This document shows positions 22,575 through 33,681 of a stretch of DNA of 64,000 bases, one piece after another. Source of the stretch: Acanthacorydalis orientalis. Taxonomy: Eukaryota; Arthropoda; Insecta; Megaloptera; Corydalidae. Where the stretch lies: positions 39,651,956-39,715,955 of the forward strand of contig CM068318.1 of assembly GCA_034766995.1 (NCBI GenBank), given 5' to 3'. A model generated the notes under the pieces. The model saw nothing but the letters and a program-made list of their open reading frames with translations, was not told the origin of the DNA and did no database searches. Made by a program: the position numbers and the translations under genes. How positions within the stretch are numbered: the first letter of the stretch is position 1; each line of letters begins with the position of its first letter.

Positions 22575-22735
22575 TAACACGTTGAAGATGATGGTATCAT
22601 CATCGAAATAACAATGAAAGATTATCAATTATTTTATTGAACATTTTGTTGCTTTGTGGAATGAGAAATTAATACATTTGTGAAAATAAATTTACTCCCA
22701 ATTCGAGAACTGTATTGTAATAAATACAGCGAAAA
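22575..22735. repeat. Family L repeat, centre plus forward arm
   Basis: Centre gatgatggtatcatcatcga (22590) followed by attattttattgaacatttt, ttgtgaaaataaattta and gagaactgtattgtaat, matching 26028 and 36220. Confidence 0.55.
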
Positions 22736-22919
22736 TATTTTAACAGTTGCAAATCTATTAATATGTACATATAATAAATGCAATATAAACCTTATACTTT
22801 CATATTAAGTAAATTTTTCAAATGAAATATCTTTACAGCATACAATTATTTGGATGTATAATCATGATTATTACTTATTAACTTATTTAATTAAAAAGAA
22901 TGTTATTTTCCTTAATTTA
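22736..22919. other. AT-rich spacer
   Basis: No feature found. Confidence 0.4.
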
Positions 22920-22920
22920 T

Positions 22921-23018
<98 letters not shown>
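22920..23018. repeat. Long imperfect (TA)n microsatellite
   Basis: About 100 bp of TA with single-base phase shifts (AAT, TTA) and ATG near the right end. Confidence 0.97.
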
Positions 23019-24504
23019 GTATTAAAAACAAGTTTTTATGTACCATAATTATTTGTTGTTATTAAATTTTCAACCATTAACTGAGGCTATAAATCCATAG
23101 GAATTAGGTCAGTTATTATTTTTTGCACAGTAGAATATTTCTACTTTTTATTACTTTTTTAAAATTAATAAACTTTGTTGTAATTAATAAATACTTTTCA
23201 TTTCTTTAAAAATATTATTTAGTTGGCAGTTTTGAAAATATGAATTTTATTATTTCAAAATTTAATAGAAGCAGTATTGTTTTTTATTATTATAGAAATT
23301 ATAAATGATTTTGAGAATTGACTGTTTTTACCGGATTTAGATGAAATAAAATTATGGTTGAAATATAATTTCATATCAAAAACTAGTCTTTATTGAAGTA
23401 AATGTGTTATTTTAATTCATTTAATAAATTTTATTCAAATAAGAAATGAAATTAGTGTTGTATTATAACCTCACTCTGAAAACTAGCTTTTACTCAGATA
23501 ACTGAGTTATATTAATTTGTGACAATAATTGTGCACAGGTTTACATCAATTAGTCAATCTGAATGCTTGAAAATCGCCTTAAGCGAGGCTGTACGTTTGG
23601 ATGTACATGTTGAAACAATTTAATATATTTGATATTAAACTGTTTTTGAAATAACCTTTACAATACTGATTAGCTTTTATTCAATGACCGATATGTCCAT
23701 AAGGGTAATTGGTAGATTGAAAATCAATTCGTCAGATTATTGATCAAAAATTATCTCAGAAAATTGATCAATCAGTGTTTAGAAGAATAAAAATTGAAAT
23801 TTTATTTTATTTATTATCAAATTGAACATTATTGAACCCCAAATTAATAGGTTTATATTTTGATAACAAAGTAGTAACATTTTTAAATATTTTAAAATAT
23901 AAACTTAAATATATTAAAAAACATGAAAAGAATTGGATTAAATCTAATTCGAAACTAGATGTGATAAATATTTATTTTAGTGGAACCTCAAATCATATTA
24001 TTTATTATATGAAACTATTTTATTATCTAACATGTAAAACTGACTCTCCGGTCGCTCACAGAATTGTTAATAAGAAATTGAATAGATTTTTCAAAGAATG
24101 TTGCAAATAAAATAAAAAAACATTGGTTCTCCGGGTAAATCTGAAAGTGAAAGTAACAGAATTTATTCAAATTGGCTAAAAGTTTATGATGTTAATTAGA
24201 ACCTTGTTCCAAGGTGGAAGAAGTTTTTCGTTTTAATATAACAGTTGATAACATTATAAGTTTCTAGCAAATAAATTAAATATGCTTCTTATTTGAAATG
24301 TTCTTAAATTAAGACGAATGATGATTTTAAATTAGTCAATTGTATTTTTACATATTATATAAAAATTGGTTTACGTTGACATAAATTTATGTTTCTATAC
24401 TTAGTTTCTTAACTAAAGAGTATTTTTTTCAAAATTATTTAATTTTATTAATAAATTAATTATAGATTATTGAATTTTCAATGAGTTTTGATTGAGATTA
24501 TTGA
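23019..24504. other. AT-rich sequence, no gene recognised
   Basis: A 92-codon frame at 23832-24110 opens on TTG rather than ATG and reads lysine- and tyrosine-rich (IGLYFDNKVVTFLNILKYKL). I cannot link it to any family. Confidence 0.4.
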
Positions 24505-24600
24505 TTAATTAACTTTCACAAGTCAATTTTTCATTCGCTCTGAAGTCATAAAAACTTTTTATGATTAAAAATGTTCAATAACTGATTATTTTTAACTACT
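24505..24600 (-). repeat. Family L repeat, reverse arm
   Basis: Contains caatttttcattcgctctga, then attaaaaatgttcaataact and gattattttt. Read on the minus strand this is the family L arm. Confidence 0.5.
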
Positions 24601-24764
24601 GCTTATACACATTTTAGTGTCGATGCTGTCAATTTAAAAAAGACCTGAAATATAGAAAAATGTTTGATCTGATTACAGAAAATCAGATTTTTCTGTACCT
24701 TATCATTTTGAAGAAGGGGTTTCAAAAAATTCGTAGTTGTGAATAGAAACATAAGAGTTAGAAC

Positions 24765-25814
24765 AGTAAAATTATTTTCATTTTTAAGGTCAATACATTT
24801 CATCAAACTTTGCTCAAGTGCCATTATGCAGGTGTTAAAGTGCGATTTCTCAAGCTCTACAAAATAGGCGTCTACTTCGTCTATTACTTCCTTATCTGTA
24901 TAAAATCTGTTCCCAGTAAGGAATATTTTCAGTTGTGGAAAGAGATGGAAGTCGAATAGGCTAGGTATGGTAAATATGGGGCACGAGGTAACAATTTTAA
25001 GCCAAGAGAATGGATTTTGGCAGCTGTTTGTATCGATAAATGAGATGTTTGTATCGATAATATTGTCTTGATGAAACAGGATTTTGTTATGTTGTGTTCT
25101 GAGTAGTTTTTCATCAAGGACGACTCGTAACTTATCCAAAAGAGTACAGTAATAATCGTTGTTGATTTTGTTTCCCTTCTTCAAAAAATCCACTAACAAA
25201 ATTGCCAGAGCATCCCAAAAAAAATGAAATCATGACTGCCTACCGATGGACCAGCTTTGAACTTATTTGGTGGTATATCTCCTCTCTTAATCCACCATTT
25301 CGATTGCTCTCTGGACTCTAGTATGTGGTGATGAATCTTAGTCTCATCAGTGGTCACAAACAGATATAAAAAACATTTTTATTATGTTGCATCATGGGTA
25401 AGCAATCTTTTGAAATTTAGTATCGTAAGCATTTTTGGTTTACAGTCAGCATTCGTGGCACTCATCGCACAGATATTTTTGACTTGCCCAAATTTTCAAT
25501 TAAAATAGAATGTAAACTGTTAGTCAAGATACACACATCCTTTACTGTTTCCCGCATTTTCATTCGTCGGTCACTCAACAGCATATCGTGTACTTAATTA
25601 ACATTTTCTGCGGTAACTGACGTTGAAGGCTTGTCACTAAGGAGATCATTTTCGATTGATGTTCTGCTTCTTCTAAATTCAGCAGCCCATTTTGCGGCGT
25701 GGCACGTTGGAAAGGAGTCGCCGTACACACTAAGTATCTATTCAAAAATTTGGGTGGTATTCATACAATCCAAAAGTAAAAATTCAATAACCGCACGATG
25801 TTCCAACTTATCCA
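24765..25814 (-). pseudogene. Near full-length mariner transposase, inactivated
   Basis: Read on the minus strand from the ATG at 25814 (MDKLEHRAVIEFL). The N-terminal HTH region has SVYGDSFPTCHAAKWAAEFR and RTSIEND; then MRETVKDVCILTNSLHSIL. The first catalytic motif is DETKIHHHILES, followed by FFEEGK/DFLKKGNKINNDYYCTLLDK, LFHQDN (second Asp), HSLGLKLLPRAPYLP, SLFDFHLFPQLKIFLTGNRF (third Asp in FDF) and a C-terminus ending near MKCIDLKNENN. The total span of about 350 codons equals a complete mariner transposase. It is broken by several stops and frameshifts. One is a 20-bp tandem duplication (tttgtatcgataaatgagat, about 25026-25060) just after LFHQDN. I could not find clear terminal inverted repeats, so only the coding region is marked. 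It is a different subfamily from A and B. Confidence 0.88.
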
Positions 25815-25829
25815 TTTCACAAAAATAGC

Positions 25830-26027
25830 CAAATATGTTTTATTTAGATTGCTGTCAAAGTTAAAATAAGAGACGTTTTTCGCTCAAATTTTTATAGACC
25901 GTTAATCAGGGATGTAACTTCAAGAAAAAAAATATTTCAAGTCTCCCTAATGCTAACTTTATGTCATTTCTACAATTTTTTTTAAAACCTCTCTTATTTC
26001 TATTGAAATGCACGTAAAAGTATAAAC
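25830..26027. other. AT-rich flank of the mariner
   Basis: Should hold the element's 5' untranslated region and TIR, but no matching TIR pair was found. Confidence 0.35.
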
Positions 26028-26150
26028 CAAAAATTATTAATTATCATTTATTAAACATTTTTAATGAGAAGAAATTTTTATGAGTCGTGAGATAAGTGAA
26101 CAATTCATCTGTGAAAGTGAATTTAAATACAGTTCCAGAAATTGTATCAA
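26028..26150 (+). repeat. Family L repeat, forward arm
   Basis: Contains attatcatttattaaacatt, then tctgtgaaagtgaatttaaa and ttccagaaattgtatcaatt, in the same order as at 22620 and 36220. Confidence 0.55.
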
Positions 26151-27771
26151 TTAATTTAAATATTTAGTAATAATAAATATATAAAATAGGTTTTATTTTC
26201 TTTAAAAATTATACATAAGGAATTATATTTTTCTATATATCTAAATTAATTTTTATCACGAAAATTTCTCTATCTATTTAAAAGATACTTTAAAATCTTA
26301 AAGAAAATAATTCTGATTATTAATAAGTTATTTTAATATTTATCATTCGTGTTTTTGTTATTTTAAAAGTTCTTTAATTGAATAATCAGTAAGTGTTGCT
26401 TTTAGACTTCTTGAAAGTCAAATAAATTCCAGAATTGATTTTGTATCAATTCATTCCTTACTAATATCTAAGTACCTTTTATCCAAATATCCACATTGTT
26501 CTATCTACTGTAAATATTTAGAGTATAATTGAATTATTCAAAAAGTACACAACAATCTATTTGCACTATTGGATATTTTGTGCGAATACAACCTTCTGAT
26601 TTTTTTATCAAGCAAAAACGATGTTATTGTTTTGATCATGTATTGCTCGGAAAAAAAACTTACATTTTCTTCAGTTTTCTAGACATATATGTACACCTGA
26701 GAAAAACTATTTTTTTTTTTTGCTCATTCTCTGTAAGAGTAATACCGAGAACGTGATATATCACAATGCTTGTATTTTATTTTTCTGTGTTGTTTTTCAA
26801 AGAAATAAAATTATTAATTATATCTCAAAATAAACTACAACGCTTACAATACTCTCGAGACAATAACACTGTAGTTTAATTTGGTTTTGGTCGATTTATC
26901 GATTATATATATACCTTAATAATACTCAGTTATACAAACATATCATCATGTAAACATTTCCACAAATCATCTATGAACATATTTACTTAACGACAATCAA
27001 TATTGCTATTAATATATTATTTATTTTCTTGGATTCGTTTTTTAAATAAAAATAATCATATTCGTATGTTTTTCTTTTATCAATGCAGCATTATGAAACA
27101 ATGATACGTCGAAATATCGTTTCAGATGTCACGAAACATCACCGGTAAAAATTAAATTGTAAAAGAGACGTTTTGGTTTGATATTAAACATATCGATCTG
27201 CAAACTATGTTTACTAATATAATCTGTTAAATAAATATTTATTGAAATTATCTCTATCCCTGTTTGTTTATCTCCAATTAATATTTGTGTTTGTTTATTA
27301 CTTTCTTTAATCTGTTCTGTTCTTGAAATGTCTGTTAGTGAAAGCTTTATATACTCTTTCTCAGCTCTTTGTCTACTGATGGAACTTTATCAGTCGACTT
27401 TACGACACTTTATATGTTCTCAGACAGATTTTCCTTTTACCTAGATGGAAGGTCCATCTACCGCAGGTATCTTTAGTAAGAGGATCACATAAGTGTTTTT
27501 AATTTTTAATGAAACGAAAAAGCAGCACAGGTCGTAGTGTTTCAAACCCAATACACAATCAATCCATTAGTGACCGTACCTGCTTCAAATACCACAAGAC
27601 TAGAGTTAGTCGATGCATTTCGGAACAAATTTAAATTATATTAAATTATTTAAATAAATGTTACATACCTAGTTAGCATGCATACACTATTTGTGATTTA
27701 TATTATCTTGAATAAGTAGATAAACTGAGAATATATTAATAATTGTATTAAAATTTTACATATTAATCGCA
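26151..27771. other. AT-rich sequence, no gene recognised
   Basis: A 75-codon frame at 26529-26756 is unassigned. A less AT-rich part at 27340-27480 (tttatcagtcgactttacga; tctaccgcaggtatct) shows no recognisable protein. Confidence 0.4.
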
Positions 27772-28165
27772 CTAGGGGACTACTCCACCTGCTCACTGAC
27801 CTATTCAACCAGTAGAGGAAAGGATGTTCGTCTCCCACTAGTTAACACTCCTTCTCTCTCTAATAATTTTAAAAAACATACACAACAACTATCCGCATAA
27901 AATGTAAGTTGTAAAATTTTTATCGAAAAAGTTTATAAAGTTAACATAACAAAACTGAATGTTACAACGTATAACAATTTTTTACTCTAAAGCTTCAGTG
28001 AGTACAATGTTTAGAATAAAATTCTTATCAGTTTTAGACTGAACCGTATACCCTTTTTCGCTGTATACTATTAAACAGAACACTGATCATGTGACTGATA
28101 TCATCCAATCATAACAGAATCCACGTGACATATCAACCAATGAGAGAACTTTTTATTTCAAGAAG
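27772..28165 (+). repeat. Family R repeat, long copy
   Basis: Begins CTAGGGGACTACTCCACCTG and ctcactgacc, then has tccgcataaaatg near 27892. Its far end carries gaacactgatcatgtgactg and atatcatccaatcata, matching the copy at 60813. On the minus strand the unit ends TCCCCTAG followed by T. A second CCAAT-containing segment (tcaaccaatgagagaac) follows at 28134. Confidence 0.6.
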
Positions 28166-28169
28166 AATA

Positions 28170-29560
28170 GAAAGAAAATTTACGAAAAAAAATTTTATGA
28201 CAAAATAATTAGCGATATAGTCTATGAAAATAATTTGATTTCAACGTGAGATATGTTTCTTATATATTTACTGACATGTATTTATTTTATTATATTTGTT
28301 GACAAATCATTTTAGTACAGGTGAAGTTATTTTTTTATTTGTATTAACCTTTCGCTCTCACAATTAGGCTATACTTTGGTAATCAACTCTAAAATGTTTT
28401 TTTAGATTTCTGAGTTACACAATGACAACGAAACAATCTTGACAACTTGTTAGACTATATGACATTTTTTCTAACTTGAAATTTTTATTAACCAAACTTA
28501 ATCATACACAAATTGACATAATTTAATGGAAATAATGTGTTTTATTTTATTATTTACATGAATTTGTTTAAAGTAAATAATAGAAAATTCTTTTTATTTT
28601 TTACATGAATGCAACATTCCAGACACTTTCATAGTAATTATCTTTTTATCCTTCCATGATAATAACAAGAAACAACAGAAACTAGATTAGTAATTTACTT
28701 CTTCTATAAAGCAGTGCACTTGCTAAAAGGTTCGAAAAACACTGCAGATCAGAAGTTTGTATACTGGGAATTATGATAAGAGTTTGATAAACATAGAAAA
28801 GTATAAACACCCGATGACACTGATAAACGAACGTTTATTAAAACTTTTATTTGTAAATGATAAAATGTGTGCAGTGGAATTGGCCGTAGGAGTAGAATTC
28901 CTTTAACGGCCTGGACAGTATAGCTGGCCTTGTGAGTACAAAGGATTAAAAATAATAAAATGGATCGTCAAATCATCCAAACACCGTAACTGTCGATGTT
29001 GCATGGATATAAATCTCAAAACCTGTCCAGTTAAAAAGAAAAAATCGAGACTAAACATCAAAAAGAAAATTCTGTACAGGATGATCGGTAAGGGATTACA
29101 CAGATGACGACAATCATCCTCTGTCAAATAAATGGGCATATGTATCCTAGGATGCTTCTTGCATTATATATTATTGTTTATTAAATGTCGCACTTTGGTA
29201 CAATAAATCAGTTTACATAATTATAATTAAGCTCCGATTGATTTCCTTTAAATTCAAGATTTCGAACCTACACCATCCGACCTAATAACTGTTTGAATAA
29301 AGTGTAAAACAGATTTTTAGAAATGAATTATTTTCATAAAATAGTTTGATACACATGTGTGTGTGTGTGTGTTTATGTATATATTTATTCGCTAGTAAAT
29401 TTAATTTATTCGGTAGTATGCGTATAGTAAGAAAGTTTCAGTGGATTTGATCAACATCCTTTAAAATCTATTTTTACGTCAGAATCGTGCAGAATACACA
29501 TATTTGAAGGAAGTTGTGAAAAAAAAACCTATAAATAAATACATTCGGCTGACAAATTGA
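28170..29560. other. AT-rich sequence, no gene recognised
   Basis: A 78-codon minus-strand frame at 28903-29139 (MPIYLTEDDCRHLCNPLPII) is hydrophobic in the middle but unassigned. A short TG tract lies at 29356-29370. Confidence 0.4.
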
Positions 29561-29569
29561 ATCATAGCG

Positions 29570-30090
29570 AGAAAAACGTCACAAACTAGCGAATTGTAAA
29601 AGCAAATCCTAGCGCTGACGCCGCTGCATCATCCTCGCCCCCATAGAACAGATCGTTGGGTTCCGCTGTCACTGCACCAAAGCCTACGTGATACAACTAC
29701 TTAATACGCTTCAATTCGTCTATCCGTTTCCTCCATCTTTTCCCTTTTGAAAATAAAACACGAATGGTGGTGGTGGGTTCTCATCGTTCCGCGACCGCCT
29801 TAGTCGGTTTGCCTCGGTTTTATTTTATTTTATTTTTTTTTTTTTGTCAGAAAGCATAGCCCGCTGCGTCTGTATCTGATTTTGAAACGTACTGAATTCG
29901 CCTCGGCAATGCGGTTGTGCCAAAATTCTGTTCAGAGAATTTAATTTCACCGTTACGGTGCGAGTGTACTCTCTGCCCGCACACCTCAGCCCATCATATA
30001 TATTTCTGGATCGTGGATTCTGATTCGGTTAGCGGGAAAAAAAGAGAGATTGTATCTTTTTGTTATCGACTAATTACTTTTATACATTTC
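29570..30090. other. CpG-containing patch, possible promoter or exon region
   Basis: One of the largest composition changes in the window. CpG-bearing pieces include agcgctgacgccgctgcatc, gttccgcgaccgccttagtc and gttacggtgcgagtgtactc, broken by a TTTTATTTTATTTTATTTTT run near 29819. A 62-codon frame (29917-30105) is not recognised. No TATA box is evident, and ATAAGTAAGTAA near 30101 could be a splice donor but nothing supports it. The patch could be the 5' end of a host gene, a regulatory element or an old transposon. Confidence 0.35.
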
Positions 30091-30239
30091 ATAAAAGAAA
30101 TATAAGTAAGTAATAACTGAACGCTTTTGATTTTTATGAGTTTTTATATACATTTTTTTCAGATTATTTTCTTTTCTTTGAACAGTTATTAAAATTCCAT
30201 TTAGTTCTTATATACTCATTTCAATTTTTCTCTCTCTGT

Positions 30240-30243
<4 letters not shown>

Positions 30244-30317
<74 letters not shown>
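30244..30317. repeat. (TA)n microsatellite
   Basis: About 74 bp of uninterrupted TA, among the longest here. Confidence 0.98.
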
Positions 30318-30321
<4 letters not shown>

Positions 30322-30439
30322 GTTCTATTTCACATTCTATTCTACTCTACATTTATTAAGTAAAAATATCAGTGCACATTTAGAAGTAAATCCACTTTTT
30401 AAGCAATATTAATAAAAATGTATAACGAAATTATATATA

Positions 30440-30526
30440 CTAAGGGGCTTCGCCTCCTGCTCACTGTACTCACCCACTTGTTAATTATAAGCCACTACAT
30501 GTAACCGTATGAAACAATAAACATAT
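30440..30526 (+). repeat. Family R repeat copy (GC head)
   Basis: CTAAGGGGCTTCGCCTCCTG, ctcactgtactcacccactt and gttaattataagccactaca match the 14250 copy over about 90 bp. It is followed 80 bp later by the Tigger fragment. Confidence 0.65.
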
Positions 30527-30605
30527 TTTTTAAAACTCATTTATGCCTATATAATCGCAGACAGATTGCAACGTTGCTGTTTTATATAGGTGATAAACAT
30601 ATTTC

Positions 30606-30944
30606 TCAAATTATATTTGCATTGAAGGGGACAGATTTTTCTTCCGCTTCAGTATCTTTTTCTAGATCTTCAACGATATCTAAAGTTATACCAATAATAT
30701 CACTGTCACTTAAAGTATTATCCACAAGCAATTCATTGACATCATTCTCGATAAAGGTATCAAAACTTTCTCCACCAATTTCATGTGCCAAAGTAATGAG
30801 TTCAGCTGATAAGGTAGATGTTTGAATGGGTGCACTGTTCACAACACATCTAGGCCAAGCTGCTTTCCAGGAAGAATTTAAAGTTTGTGGTCTTATTTCA
30901 GTGATAGCAGATACAACATGATTTAAACAATCCAAAATAAACAA
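30606..30944 (-). pseudogene. Tigger transposase fragment (region after DDE)
   Basis: A minus-strand frame of 112 residues. FILDCLNHVVSAITEIRPQT and LNSSWKAAWPRCV match the Tigger/Jerky pattern 'ILDAI..IA.AW..V...TL...WKKLWP' that closes the DDE_1 domain. It is followed by ELITLAHEIGGESFDTFIEN, DVNELLVDNTLSDSDII and an acidic stretch EDLEKDTEAEEKS, as in TIGD1-type proteins (family knowledge). The DNA-binding and catalytic residues lie upstream and are absent; the frame runs into AT-rich non-coding DNA at 30945. The first Met is an internal residue, not a true start. The protein region that would follow this one is represented at 5436-5709. It is a relic, with no sign of host domestication. 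Confidence 0.7.
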
Positions 30945-31110
30945 TTTTAAATTAAAAAATATAAATTTAAAAAAATTATAATTAATTTCCTTTTTAAAAC
31001 AGCATGCCGATCATATGTGTATACAACGGGGAAACCCCGAATTTACATGAAATAATCACCACATAACTTCAAAACCGCACCAAAAAGATATGCATGGAAA
31101 CAGACTCGAC
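30945..31110. other. Unassigned spacer
   Basis: Contains a small hairpin cggggaaaccccg near 31028; otherwise no feature. Confidence 0.35.
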
Positions 31111-31130
31111 TTTATATATATATATACATA

Positions 31131-31187
<57 letters not shown>
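31111..31187. repeat. (TA)n microsatellite with ATGT/ACAT interruptions
   Basis: About 77 bp of imperfect TA. Confidence 0.97.
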
Positions 31188-31189
<2 letters not shown>

Positions 31190-31192
<3 letters not shown>

Positions 31193-32705
31193 GACACACA
31201 TTGTCTATATTGGTAAATTCAAAGATGTTCTAAACTCAAATCAGCAATATTTTCGTACAACTTATAGTTAGTGCAGATCATACATACATATTTCGCACAG
31301 AACAGAACGCAACGAACCGAACGTTATTCGAAATTCCAGACTCAGTTTATTAGTAAACGATTTGACACGGGTTTTGATACAGGACAAAATAAACGGAAAT
31401 TAAAACGGGGTTTAGTTAACCCTCAGGAAACTTTCTCGTTATTATAGGTAGAAGCTCAACTTACATCTAACACAGTCGGCGGTTATGTAATATGAATTAT
31501 ATTCATATGTACCGCATGACCCGTAAGGTTTTGTCTACTCGCTTTATAATTGATGTTGGGTGGACGAACGAAACTTACCTCACCACCTATGAAAAGTATA
31601 CACACATACATAAGTTTATGTGTATGTGTGTGTATGTATATATATATAATAAACGTTATATTTCAACTGTATAAAACGTGTAATAGCACGAGATTTAACA
31701 GTAGATGTTAAACATGTATTACCTTAACTACTATATTTTGATACGTTTTGATTGTTTTGTTATGACATTGCAGTGACATTAATATGAAAATTTATCGTTA
31801 TATATTCTTGATTCTTTCTTATTGTAGTGTGTTACGTATCGTTCATGCAAACGCAAAGTCATTTATATTTTCTAGTATATGCAGAAACTTTTGAAACGAC
31901 GTTAATAATATATTATATATGAGAAAATTACATTAACAACACTGTTCTTTTTTTAGTTTCGTATCGTGAACTCTGTAAATTACACACAAGCAAACAAATT
32001 TTCCTCATTAGATTATATTATTAGTAAAGTGTATTTATTGATGTAAAATTATTCTTTTGAATGGTCGTTGATAAGTTCTTATAGTTTGTATATCTTTTAA
32101 TATATTTATTTATAGGCACGTTTATAAAAATACATAATGTAAGTAGAAATAATTATTTGATTTGAATATTGAAACGCGCAGTCAATTTAATTCAATGAAA
32201 TTATTCGTATAATTGTTTAGAAAATAAATGCAATCGATACAATACTGTCGACATATCGTAATACAATTTAATGAATTATTAATCAAATTTAATATTATTA
32301 CTGTATCATAGTAGAAACTTCTGTTATTTTGCTTTAATGTTGTATAGCCGCTATAATAGTAAAATAATAGTAAAAGCTTATGTACATATAATATATTAAA
32401 TTCTTATTCAAAAATTTAGTAAACAATTTTGTTCCAAATTTTGTTTTTACTATTAATACCTCTATTTTTTTCGAATAATATCCACTTTTTGATAACAAGC
32501 TGAAAAATTGCTAGTAATAAATTTTAATAAATTGTTTTTTATAAAAAACCTCGTTTTTCATATATGTTTCTGGCATTGATCAAATACGCTTTTACAAATT
32601 TTCCACTAACCCCATAAACCACAACCAATAATCAATAAATAATCATTGATGACTTTAATTATTGCTTTTGGGCATTTCGATGACCATTCCAACATCCTCC
32701 GAGCA
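31190..32705. other. AT-rich sequence, no gene recognised
   Basis: A slightly GC-richer part at 31290-31440 (cagaacgcaacgaaccgaac) and a 60-codon frame at 31492-31674 are unassigned. Confidence 0.4.
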
Positions 32706-32710
32706 ATAAA

Positions 32711-32943
32711 TTAACCCATTCAGACATTGTAAGCATTAATTATGCACACTTATTTTGAAGATTCATTATATTTAATTAATTATTTGACACCAACTCACCA
32801 TATGTGTTCTTAAAGATAAAATAATAATAATAAATAATAGTTCTTTAAGAAATCGCTGTCACAACGCTTTAAACTCATTGTGCCCTATTATGCCCATGCT
32901 CGAAAATTATGAATAATCAATGGCTGGGCGCAGAAAGTGTTAA
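32711..32943. mobile_element. Candidate TTAA-flanked piggyBac-like MITE
   Basis: TTAA at both ends (32711-32714 and 32940-32943). The left end reads TTAACCCATTCAGACATTG and the right, on the minus strand, TTAACACTTTCTGCGCCCAG. The ends agree only partly (about 6 of the first 11 bases), so the call relies on TTAA boundaries, C-rich ends and compact size (233 bp). No coding capacity. Confidence 0.4.
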
Positions 32944-32949
32944 GCACAC

Positions 32950-33594
32950 CTTTAATAAATACATAATATTTTAATATATTTAAGGATTTTATATGATATC
33001 AGTGTAGATAATTAAATGATCATACAGAAACATTGATATAAAATTTATATATTTATAAATTAATCCAAATAACTTATACGAATACAAAACCTCCCTCTTA
33101 CTTCAAATCCACGCCTTCAAACTACAAAACTGTAATATTTATTCATAAAATTAATCGCATTCTTAATTTTATTATATTCTAACCGATAAAATTTTACGTA
33201 ATGAAAAAAAAACTTCCATTTCGACATGAATCAAATTGCGTGGAAGATAAAAACGACTACAAAGCTAACGAACCATATTTAAATATGTTGATATAAAATT
33301 CCTACATTTTGAAGGTCTTGAACGCGACCGGGCGCTGCCTTAAACTTTTACAATTTTAATTTTGCTGCAGCAGTGTATTTAAAGATCACGCTCAGAACTG
33401 TTTTATATTTTACTCAAAGAAATATTTAAAATGAATCAGAACTTTCACAGAAGTTTCCACTGGGATTAATTAATCATTTTTCAAGCGAATAAAATATACG
33501 TGAAATAAAAAACAAATATATACATATACAAAAGTTGATATTTTTTTACTCTTCACAAGAAAATATTTTCTATATTTTTTTATGAATTTTATCA
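32950..33594. other. AT-rich sequence, no gene seen
   Basis: One short GC-richer piece near 33310-33345 (aacgcgaccgggcgctgcct). No gene recognised. Confidence 0.4.
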
Positions 33595-33619
33595 ATATAT
33601 ATATATACATATATACATA

Positions 33620-33680
<61 letters not shown>

Positions 33681-33681
33681 C
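33595..33681. repeat. (TA)n microsatellite with ACAT/ATGT interruptions
   Basis: About 87 bp of imperfect TA. Confidence 0.97.

Noticed and set aside
23832..24110. 92-codon frame, Lys/Tyr-rich
   Set aside because: TTG start, no domain recognised, and composition expected from AT-rich DNA.
25631..25828. 65-codon plus-strand frame
   Set aside because: It is the antisense shadow of the mariner N-terminal coding region on the minus strand.
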